A stretch of DNA of 64,000 nt from Bacteroidia bacterium (lineage in GTDB: Bacteria > Bacteroidota > Bacteroidia > AKYH767-A > OLB10): assembly GCA_016788065.1 (NCBI GenBank), contig JAEUTI010000044.1:43243-107242 (forward strand), written 5' to 3'. The position numbers and the translations under genes were made by a program. The notes under the pieces were generated by a model. It made no database searches, had not been told where the DNA came from, and saw nothing but the letters and a program-made list of their open reading frames with translations. This document shows positions 16,175 through 22,707 of this stretch, one piece after another (position 1 is the stretch's first letter; every line of letters begins with the position of its first letter).

Positions 16175-18856
16175 CTATTCCTTCACAAACCTACCCCGCT
16201 CAATTCCTTTTCCTCCATCAAGCCGCACAAAGTAAATGCCCGATGAAAAGGATGAAATATCAATTTGATGTTTGGTAGAATTGCTGCCAAGTGATTTTGT
16301 AAGAAGCGTACGGCCGGCAACATCAGTGACGGTTAGTTTGATACCTGAAGCCATTAATGTGCGTGTCTCAATGGTTAACGTTGAGTTGGCGGGATTGGGG
16401 TAGAGTAGGAGATTACCGGATGAAATTATTTCCTGAATGGAAGTTGGTAATACTATGTGTGTTGTGGCGGTGTTTGTGAGAATGGGATCATTGAAATCAA
16501 AATAGATGGCTGCATTGTTTGTGATGGAATCGCCGGCAATTAAATTTGATTTTGGCTGAATGCGGTAACGGACAAACCCGTGACTTTGTGGTTCGTTTAT
16601 GTTGCTATCGGGAAGCAAAATGTTATTGAACATAAATTGCATATTCCGCTCCCATGGAAGCCAGCTTAGATTGACCGAATGTGAAGAAGCAACAAATTCT
16701 AAAGTGCTTAAATCGAGTAGTGTGGTATCGATGAGGTTGAGTATTTTAACAGTGAAAGCTGTATCATTTCCGGAATTCTGAAAACGAATTAGATATTCTA
16801 AGAATGGCGGATTGGGAAACTGTGTAGACAAGAGTGTATCTTCATCAACCACTATATCATTCGGATCATAGCTTCCTGTAGTATATACTTCCCAATAACT
16901 TTGATTGGATAGCAAATTGGCATCTCCTGCGATAGGTTCAATACGTACACCGGAATTGATTGATGTTCCAATAGGCAAACCAGCATTAACGTTAACGGTT
17001 ATTAAAATTTGTCCAGACTGAAAAGGCGCCAGCGGACCAAAATTCCAGACTATAGAATCTAAAGTAACACTGCTTGCAACAGGACTAGCACTAACAAAAC
17101 TCACATCGTTATCAGGAAAGAAGATTACCGTTGGATTTAGTGTTGTTGTACCTACGTTGGAATAATTAACCATATAACTTGCATTAAACCCGGAACGAAA
17201 AGGACCTATTGGTGTAATCTTCACACACAAATCATTAAATACTCCGGCAGGCTGAAATGCAAAATCATTCAGACTATCGGTTTGTTGGACTCCTGAAAAA
17301 CTTGCACTATGGGTGGCAGGAACAGCTGTATAGTAATTAGTAAAGTCAGGAGCAATGGAATAATTTCCTGGGTACAAAACCACCAACGAGTACTTCCCAT
17401 TTTGTTCACTAAAAGCAAAACTTCCGGTAGCGAGTTCGCTTATTAGTTTATTGGTTAAAACAGGTTCCCCTATATTCCTTATATTGTCGCTGTTTAAATC
17501 ACAATAAACCATTCCGGCGATGGAATTAGAGTTGGCGGTCAGTTTTACAAGCCAATAGTCATGAATACCTTGGCAGTTCTCTGTTTTGTCGCCCGAAATG
17601 TAGGAACTAGACCATCCTCCCAAAATATACCCTCCATCTGAGGTTTGCTGCAGGGAATGAAGTTCATCGTCACCATTTCCTCCAATCGTGTTTTGCCACC
17701 GGATTACTCCAAGGGAATTCGTTTTTACGAGCCAGAAGTCTTTCCCACCATTAGAATTTTCGGTTTTATCTCCTGAAATGTTGGAAAACGACCGTCCTCC
17801 CAAAATGTACCCTCCATCGGAAGTTTGCTTCAGGGTAAGAAGTTGATCATAGTGGCTTCCCCCGATGGAGTTTTGCCACAGGATCCCACCAAAGTAATCC
17901 ATTCTTACAAGCCAGTAATCTGCATAGCCTTGACAATTTTCTGTTTTATCGCCCGAAATGTTGGACCAAGATTCTCCTCCCAAAATATACCCTCCGTCGT
18001 TGGTTTGCTGCAGGGAATACAAATTATCATCTTGATTTCCCCCAATGGTATTCTGCCATTGAATAACTCCCAGTGAATTCGTTTTTACGATCCAGTAGTC
18101 GAAACCCCCTTGGCGATCTTCTGTTTTATCGCTGGAAATGTTAGAATTGGATCCTCCTCCCAATATATACCCACCGTCGGTGGTTTGCTGAAGGGAATAA
18201 AGGTAATCCTCATCATTTCCTCCGATTGTATTTTGCCACTGGATCACTCCCAATGAATCCGTTTTAACGAGCCAGTAGTCTGCAGAGCCATAACAATTTT
18301 CTGTTTTATCGCCCGAAATGTTAGACCAAGAATAGCCTCCCAATATATACCCACCGTCGGTGGTTTGCTGCAAGGAAATAAGGTAATCATTATAATTTCC
18401 TCCGATCGTATTTTGCCACTGGATCACTCCAAGAGAATCCGTTTTCACGATCCAGTAGTCGTAACCACCCAGACTGTTTTCTGTTTTATCACCAGAAATG
18501 TTAGACTCAGAAGACCCTCCCAAAATATATCCCCCATCGGTAGTTTGCTGTAGGGATTGAAAGTAATCAACATCACTTCCCCCGATCGTATTTTGCCATT
18601 GAATGATTCCTAAGCTATCCGTTTTCACGATCCAGTAATCCGAAGAACCAATACCAATACAATTTTCGGTTTTATCACCAGAAATATTAGACATGGACTT
18701 CCCTCCCAAAATATATCCCCCATCGGTAGTTTGGGCAATAGACTGCATATCATCCCAATTATTTCCCCCAATAGTGTTTTGCCATTCAATTACTTGAGCA
18801 TTTGAAAGAAATGGCAGGAGGAAAGAAGCAATAAGGGTTAAGAGGCATTTTTTCAT
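16175..18856 (-). CDS. T9SS cargo protein with seven 60-residue repeats, paralog 3
   Basis: This 893-residue protein has a signal peptide (MKKCLLTLIASFLLPFLSNAQ), then seven repeats of IQWQNTIGGN..DYL.SLQQTTDGGYILGGGS.SNISGDKTEN..G..DYWIVKTDS. Next are CDLNSDNIRNIGE (EF-hand-like), a DUF7619-like domain and the sorting domain YPNPANSTLTIETR ... RGRFVKE. The repeats are more uniform than in paralogs 2 and 4, and neighbouring DNA repeats share long runs such as ggtggtttgctg. The upstream 55 bp are nearly the same as paralog 4's. Confidence 0.85.
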   Translation of the reverse strand: MKKCLLTLIASFLLPFLSNAQVIEWQNTIGGNNWDDMQSIAQTTDGGYILGGKSMSNISGDKTENCIGIGSSDYWIVKTDSLGIIQWQNTIGGSDVDYFQSLQQTTDGGYILGGSSESNISGDKTENSLGGYDYWIVKTDSLGVIQWQNTIGGNYNDYLISLQQTTDGGYILGGYSWSNISGDKTENCYGSADYWLVKTDSLGVIQWQNTIGGNDEDYLYSLQQTTDGGYILGGGSNSNISSDKTEDRQGGFDYWIVKTNSLGVIQWQNTIGGNQDDNLYSLQQTNDGGYILGGESWSNISGDKTENCQGYADYWLVRMDYFGGILWQNSIGGSHYDQLLTLKQTSDGGYILGGRSFSNISGDKTENSNGGKDFWLVKTNSLGVIRWQNTIGGNGDDELHSLQQTSDGGYILGGWSSSYISGDKTENCQGIHDYWLVKLTANSNSIAGMVYCDLNSDNIRNIGEPVLTNKLISELATGSFAFSEQNGKYSLVVLYPGNYSIAPDFTNYYTAVPATHSASFSGVQQTDSLNDFAFQPAGVFNDLCVKITPIGPFRSGFNASYMVNYSNVGTTTLNPTVIFFPDNDVSFVSASPVASSVTLDSIVWNFGPLAPFQSGQILITVNVNAGLPIGTSINSGVRIEPIAGDANLLSNQSYWEVYTTGSYDPNDIVVDEDTLLSTQFPNPPFLEYLIRFQNSGNDTAFTVKILNLIDTTLLDLSTLEFVASSHSVNLSWLPWERNMQFMFNNILLPDSNINEPQSHGFVRYRIQPKSNLIAGDSITNNAAIYFDFNDPILTNTATTHIVLPTSIQEIISSGNLLLYPNPANSTLTIETRTLMASGIKLTVTDVAGRTLLTKSLGSNSTKHQIDISSFSSGIYFVRLDGGKGIERGRFVKE

Positions 18857-18911
18857 GGGGAAAGGTGAATTGTTGAGTAAATGTAGGATTAATTGTGATG
18901 CAAACCAATAG
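18857..18911 (-). promoter_or_regulatory. conserved leader and promoter of paralog 3
   Basis: The 55 bp before the ATG at 18856 are shared, with few differences, with paralog 4 (21683-21737). The last ~30 bp are also shared with paralogs 1 and 2. TACATTTA at 18878-18885 (minus strand) is a one-mismatch -7 element, and TTGG lies 19 nt upstream as a candidate -33 element. The shared block includes the leader TTTACTCAACAATTC. Confidence 0.45.
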
Positions 18912-19003
18912 TTTTCAATGTGTAAGCTGTAATAATTTTATTTGCACATGATAATACAATTTTTGGCCAATTAGCGCTTACATTTAAACATTAGCGCTCA
19001 CTT

Positions 19004-21682
19004 TCACTTCTTTACAAACCTGCCCCGCTCAATTCCTGTTCCTCCATCGTGTTGAACGAAATATATTCCTGATGAAAAAGAAGAAATGTCAATTTGGTGC
19101 TTGGTGGAATTACCCTCAACCGTCTTGGATAGCAGCGTGCGACCGGCAATATCTGTGACTATTAGTTTACTACCTGATGCCATTAACGTGCGTGTCTCAA
19201 TGGTTAACGTTGAGTTAGCGGGATTGGGGTAGAGGAGCAGATTACCGGATGAAGTGAGTTCAGGTAAAGATGTTGGCAACACAATTTGCGTATAGGCGGT
19301 GTTCGTTAGGATGGGATTATTGAAATCAAAATAAATGGCTGCATTGTTTGTGATGGAATCGCCTGCAATTAAATTTGATTTCGGCTGAATGCGGTAGCGG
19401 ACAAATCCATGACTTTGTGGTTCGTTTGTAGCACTGTCCGGAAGTAAAATGTTGTTGAACATGAACTGCATATTCCGCTCCCACGGAAGCCAACTTAGAT
19501 TTACAGGATGCGAAGAAGCCACAAATTCAAAAGAGCTTAAATCGAGTTTGTTGGTATCGATTAGGTTAAGTATTTTGACAGTAAATGCTGTATCGTTTCC
19601 GGTATTCTGAAAACGAATGAGATATTCTAAAAATGGCGGATTGGGAAATTGAGTAGACAAGAGTGTATCTTCATCAACTAATATATCATTAGGATCATAA
19701 CTTCCTGTAGTATATACTTCCCAATAACTTTGATTACAAATTAAGTTTGCATCTCCTGCAAGTGGCTCAATGCGTACACCGGAATTGATTAATGTTCCAA
19801 TGGGCACGCCAATATTTACATTCACAGTAATTAATATTTGTCCAGACTGAAAAGGCGCCAGCGGACCAAAGTTCCAGACAATGGAATCCATTGTAATACT
19901 ACTTGCAACAGGATTAGCACTAACAAAACTCACATCGTTATCCGGGAAGAAGATCACAGTTGGATTTAAAGTAGTAGTTCCTACGTTGGAATAATTAACC
20001 ATATAACTTGCATTAAACCCTGAACGAAACTGGCTCAGTGGCGTAATCTTAACACACAAATCATTAAACACTCCTGCAGGCTGCAATGCAAAATCATTGA
20101 GGCTATCAGTTTGTTGGATTCCAGTGAAGTTGGCGCTGTGCGAGGCGGGAACAGCGTTATAGTAGTTTATTAAATCCGGAGTAACGAAATAATTTCCAGG
20201 TCCAATTACCGGAACATAAAAGATACCACTTTGTTGAGAAAAGCTCAAGTTCCCGGTGGTGCTTTCTGTAATCATTTGGTTTGTTAAAGCTACATCACTA
20301 CTGTCATGAGAGCCATTGGTATTCGTGTCTATAAACAAAGTGCCGGAAATCCAATTGTAATTATCTGTAATTTTCACTATCCAATATTCAGTATATCCGT
20401 TGCTGTTTTCGCTCTTATCACTAGAAATAGAGGATTCTGATGTTCCGCCCAATACAAAGCCTCCATCGGTAGTATTGATAATTGAGTATAACAAATCAGA
20501 GCCATTGCCACCAATAATATTTTGCCACTTGATGTTTCCTAATTCATCCGTTTTGATGACCCAATAGTCAAAGTTTCCTTGTGAATTTTCAGTTTTATCC
20601 CCAGAAATGTTATCTGATGAGAATCCTCCCAAGACATACCCTTCATCAGGAGATTGTAAAATGGAATAAAGTTGATCAGAACCAAGCCCTCCAAAAGTAT
20701 GTTGCCATTGTATTGCGCCTAAGCTATCCAATTTTACAATCCAATAATCATCGGAATCATTTATGCTATTTTCGGTTTTATCGCCAGAAATGTTGGAATC
20801 AGAAGTTCCTCCCAAAATATACCCTCCATCAAAGGTTAAAGAAATGGATTGGCAGGCATCATCGCCACTTCCTCCAATGGTATTTTGCCATTGAATGTTT
20901 CCAGCACTATCAATTTTTACAATCCAGAAATCTCTTCCACCACTACCATTTTCGGTTTTATCCCCGGAAATATCAGAATAAGAGGATCCTCCTAAAATTA
21001 ATCCACCATCACTGGTTTGTTCAATAGAATGAAGATCATCTTTGGCTGTCCCCCCGATAGTATTTTGCCATTGAATGTTTCCAGTACTATCCGTTTTTAC
21101 AATCCAGAAATCACTTGCACCCATACTATTTTCGGTTTTATCTCCAGAAATGTTGGATAAAGAGTTTCCTCCCAATAAGTAACCTCCATCAGTTGTTTGT
21201 AAAATGGAGATTAGATTGTCTATGCTACTCCCTCCAATTGTGTTTTGCCATTGAATAACACCAAAACTATCCAATTTAAGCATCCAAAAATCATTTCCAC
21301 CTATAGAGCTTTCAGCTTTATCACCAGAAATATTAGAGTCTGAATCACCTCCCAAAATATAACCTCCATCCGATGTTTGAGCAATTTTCGGAAACGACTC
21401 AGTTCCGTACCCTCCTATAGTGTTTTGCCACTGTATATTTCCAGCACTGTCTGTTTTAACTATCCAGAAGTCCACTATGCCAAAGCATCCTTCTGTTATA
21501 TCTCCTGAAATTTGAGAGTTTGTCGCCCCACCAATAATGTATCCACCATCGAGTGTTTGAGAAATGGAATTAAAGCTATCGTAGCCAACTCCCCCCATAG
21601 TATTTTGCCATTCAATTACCTGAGCAAAGGAAATTAAAGGAAGTAGGAAGGAAGCAAAAAGGCTTATGAGGTACTTTTTCAT
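19004..21682 (-). CDS. T9SS cargo protein with seven 60-residue repeats, paralog 4
   Basis: This protein of about 892 residues starts at ATG 21682 (MKKYLISLFASFLLPLISFAQ signal peptide). It has seven IQWQNTIGG...DFWIVKTDS repeats (three divergent: QHTFGG, QNIIGG, QNTMGG), FIDTNTNGSHDSSD, a DUF7619-like domain and a sorting domain ending RGRFVKK. It is mosaic. The beta-sandwich part before GDANL resembles paralog 3 (NVGTTTLNPTVIFFPDNDVSF). The part after it matches paralog 2 almost exactly, with a 125-bp identical run. Confidence 0.85.
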   Translation of the reverse strand: MKKYLISLFASFLLPLISFAQVIEWQNTMGGVGYDSFNSISQTLDGGYIIGGATNSQISGDITEGCFGIVDFWIVKTDSAGNIQWQNTIGGYGTESFPKIAQTSDGGYILGGDSDSNISGDKAESSIGGNDFWMLKLDSFGVIQWQNTIGGSSIDNLISILQTTDGGYLLGGNSLSNISGDKTENSMGASDFWIVKTDSTGNIQWQNTIGGTAKDDLHSIEQTSDGGLILGGSSYSDISGDKTENGSGGRDFWIVKIDSAGNIQWQNTIGGSGDDACQSISLTFDGGYILGGTSDSNISGDKTENSINDSDDYWIVKLDSLGAIQWQHTFGGLGSDQLYSILQSPDEGYVLGGFSSDNISGDKTENSQGNFDYWVIKTDELGNIKWQNIIGGNGSDLLYSIINTTDGGFVLGGTSESSISSDKSENSNGYTEYWIVKITDNYNWISGTLFIDTNTNGSHDSSDVALTNQMITESTTGNLSFSQQSGIFYVPVIGPGNYFVTPDLINYYNAVPASHSANFTGIQQTDSLNDFALQPAGVFNDLCVKITPLSQFRSGFNASYMVNYSNVGTTTLNPTVIFFPDNDVSFVSANPVASSITMDSIVWNFGPLAPFQSGQILITVNVNIGVPIGTLINSGVRIEPLAGDANLICNQSYWEVYTTGSYDPNDILVDEDTLLSTQFPNPPFLEYLIRFQNTGNDTAFTVKILNLIDTNKLDLSSFEFVASSHPVNLSWLPWERNMQFMFNNILLPDSATNEPQSHGFVRYRIQPKSNLIAGDSITNNAAIYFDFNNPILTNTAYTQIVLPTSLPELTSSGNLLLYPNPANSTLTIETRTLMASGSKLIVTDIAGRTLLSKTVEGNSTKHQIDISSFSSGIYFVQHDGGTGIERGRFVKK

Positions 21683-21737
21683 GGGGAAAGAGAAATGGTT
21701 GAGTAAATGTATAATTAATTGTGATGCAAACCAATAG
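21683..21737 (-). promoter_or_regulatory. conserved leader and promoter of paralog 4
   Basis: This is the counterpart of 18857-18911, with the same length and nearly the same sequence. It has a -7-like TACATTTA at 21704-21711 (minus strand) and TTGG 19 nt further upstream. The conservation shows that the promoter region was duplicated with the gene. Confidence 0.45.
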
Positions 21738-21866
21738 TACCGAATGGCACTGGCAGGCACTTTTGTGTTTGATTTCTAATATTCAGAAAGGTAGTTTCCA
21801 ATCGTGACAAAGCCGCCACTTCAATAAAACATTGATTATTAATTAATTAAATATTTTAAAACATGT

Positions 21867-21897
21867 TTTGAATATTTATTTTAATATATTATCTTTG
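21867..21897 (+). promoter_or_regulatory. promoter of the tRNA-Asn transcript
   Basis: TTTG at 21867-21870 and TATCTTTG at 21890-21897 match the Bacteroidota -33 (TTTG) and -7 (TAnnTTTG) elements with 19-bp spacing. This is the best two-part promoter in the window. Transcription would start near 21902, about 147 nt before the tRNA, implying a processed 5' leader. Confidence 0.65.
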
Positions 21898-21974
21898 CCG
21901 TCCCTTAAGAATAATTCCCTTTTAAAGGTTTTCTTAAGGTTGTTCCTCAAATTCAGGCCTCACACGTGCTTTAG

Positions 21975-22008
21975 TCTCGTCAATACTGACGAGATGGTTC
22001 GAGCAGGA
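21975..22008 (+). repeat. hairpin joined to a tRNA T-arm-like fragment
   Basis: A perfect 8-bp stem with a 4-base loop (tctcgtca/tgacgaga, 21975-21994) is followed directly by tggttcgagcagga (21995-22008). This matches the T-arm of the downstream tRNA-Asn apart from a missing cc. It has the same layout (palindrome beside TTCGA) as the broken copies at 22234-22318 and 22674-22705. Confidence 0.4.
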
Positions 22009-22048
22009 AAGATGATCTTCTCGTTGTACAAAACAAAGAGAAGGTTAT

Positions 22049-22122
22049 TCCTCCTTAGCTCAGCTGGTTAGAGCACATGACTGTTAATCATGGGGTCCCT
22101 GGTTCGAGCCCAGGAGGGGGAG
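22049..22122 (+). tRNA. tRNA-Asn (anticodon GTT)
   Basis: A complete 74-nt cloverleaf. The acceptor stem is tcctcct/aggggga (one G-U pair). The D-arm is in TAGCTCAGCTGGTTAGAGC. The anticodon stem is catga/tcatg with loop ctGTTaa (anticodon 22083-22085), and the T-arm is cctgg-ttcgagc-ccagg. The discriminator base is G, followed by ca, so a complete CCA is not encoded. The gene is transcribed from 21867-21897 and ends at a strong terminator. Confidence 0.95.
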
Positions 22123-22127
22123 CATAC

Positions 22128-22155
22128 GGGCGGTGCGATTGCACCGCCCTTTTTT
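22128..22155 (+). terminator. intrinsic terminator of tRNA-Asn
   Basis: A perfect 9-bp GC-rich stem (gggcggtgc/gcaccgccc) with loop gatt is followed by six T residues, 5 nt after the tRNA. Confidence 0.9.
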
Positions 22156-22244
22156 AACTTTTTTCTTTATTGCGTTGATAACAACCATTCAAAAATTCTT
22201 TAACGTTATTCCCTTTACAATGGACACTCCAATGTTGGTTAGAG

Positions 22245-22262
22245 TCCCGACGTACGTCGGGA
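22245..22262. repeat. perfect 18-bp palindrome (CCCGA-N6-TCGGG type), copy 1
   Basis: tcccgacgtacgtcggga is perfectly self-complementary. It lies inside the broken tRNA-Asn copy, in place of the anticodon 5' segment. Confidence 0.85.
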
Positions 22263-22286
22263 TTAATCATGGGGTCCCTGATTCGA

Positions 22287-22304
22287 CCCCGATAGCTATC
22301 GGGG
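22287..22304. repeat. perfect 18-bp palindrome (CCCGA-N6-TCGGG type), copy 2
   Basis: ccccgatagctatcgggg is perfectly self-complementary and shares the CCCGA...TCGGG frame with the palindrome at 22245. It is inserted in the T-arm immediately after TTCGA. Confidence 0.85.
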
Positions 22305-22323
22305 CAGGAGGGGGAGCATCTTT

Positions 22324-22352
22324 AAAAACGCCATCGGAAACGGTGGCGTTTT
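22324..22352 (+). terminator. terminator after the broken tRNA copy
   Basis: A stem acgccatcg/cggtggcgt (9 bp, one G-U) with a gaaa tetraloop, flanked by aaaa and tttt, is followed by a T-rich tract. It is distinct in sequence from the 22128 terminator, so the broken copy probably was once a separate tRNA gene. Confidence 0.75.
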
Positions 22353-22385
22353 CTTTTTCATCACCCTTTTTCAATCTTTTTCTCA

Positions 22386-22670
22386 ATGTTTTGTGTTTAC
22401 ATCATTTTTTCAATAAAGCTGAATCGATATTATGTAGGTACCACAGATGATTTTGTAAAACGTCTGGCCGAACACAATGATTTAAAACATCCCGGATCCT
22501 TTACATCCCGAGGGATTCCTTGGGAATCTTACTTGCTAATTGATGATCTTCATAGCGAACAAGGCTATCAAATAGAAGAACATATTAAAAATATGCACTC
22601 AAAAAACTACATTCAGAATTTGAAACGATACCCAGAGATGATCGAAGGGTTAAAAAACAGATTTAAATAG
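22386..22670 (+). CDS. small GIY-YIG-family endonuclease-like protein
   Basis: This 94-residue protein has the compact GIY-YIG fold: VYIIFSIKLNRYYVGTTDD (the GIY..YIG equivalent; the second motif reads YYVGTT), then KRLAEHND (Arg/His), and a C-terminal helix with Glu (IEEHIKNMHSKNYIQNL). The family nicks or cuts DNA. Stand-alone ~90-residue members are abundant in Bacteroidota and their role is unclear. The gene sits alone between the broken tRNA-Asn copy and a further T-arm fragment, which suggests it is the cargo or agent of a tRNA-associated mobile unit. Confidence 0.8.
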   Translation: MFCVYIIFSIKLNRYYVGTTDDFVKRLAEHNDLKHPGSFTSRGIPWESYLLIDDLHSEQGYQIEEHIKNMHSKNYIQNLKRYPEMIEGLKNRFK

Positions 22671-22673
22671 CCA

Positions 22674-22705
22674 CTGGTTCGACCCCGATAGCTATTTGGG
22701 CAGGA
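22674..22705 (+). repeat. T-arm fragment of tRNA-Asn with a degenerate palindrome
   Basis: ctggttcga, then ccccgatagctatttggg, then cagga repeats the T-arm part of the broken copy at 22278-22309. The palindrome's right arm has decayed (tatttggg in place of tatcgggg). It begins 3 bp after the GIY-YIG stop, so the gene is bracketed by tRNA-derived repeats. Confidence 0.7.
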
Positions 22706-22707
22706 AA

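Larger units (their letters stand above)
21738..22048. other. tRNA-Asn upstream region
   Basis: No protein gene is visible. It holds the tRNA promoter (21867-21897), a leader of about 150 nt and a palindrome joined to a T-arm-like fragment at 21975-22008. Confidence 0.5.
22234..22318 (+). pseudogene. broken tRNA-Asn copy carrying two palindrome insertions
   Basis: Sequence matching the real tRNA appears in order but interrupted. Gttggttagag (D-arm) leads into an 18-bp palindrome (22245-22262). Then ttaatcatggggtccctgattcga (anticodon 3' side to T-loop) leads into a second 18-bp palindrome (22287-22304). Then caggagggggagca completes the acceptor end. The first palindrome replaces the tRNA's anticodon 5' segment, and the second sits in the T-arm. 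The copy cannot fold as a tRNA. A separate terminator follows it. Confidence 0.75.

Noticed and set aside
20581..21027. Plus-strand open frame of 148 codons
   Set aside because: It is antisense to paralog 4, whose repeats keep this frame open. Its residue composition (His, Gln, Arg-rich) is not protein-like.
8797..21682. Direct repeats of about 180 bp suggesting a CRISPR array or satellite
   Set aside because: They are codons of the seven protein repeats, in frame and degenerate, with no constant spacer pattern.
22234..22318. Second functional tRNA-Asn gene
   Set aside because: Palindromes replace the anticodon 5' segment and sit in the T-arm, so it cannot fold as a tRNA.
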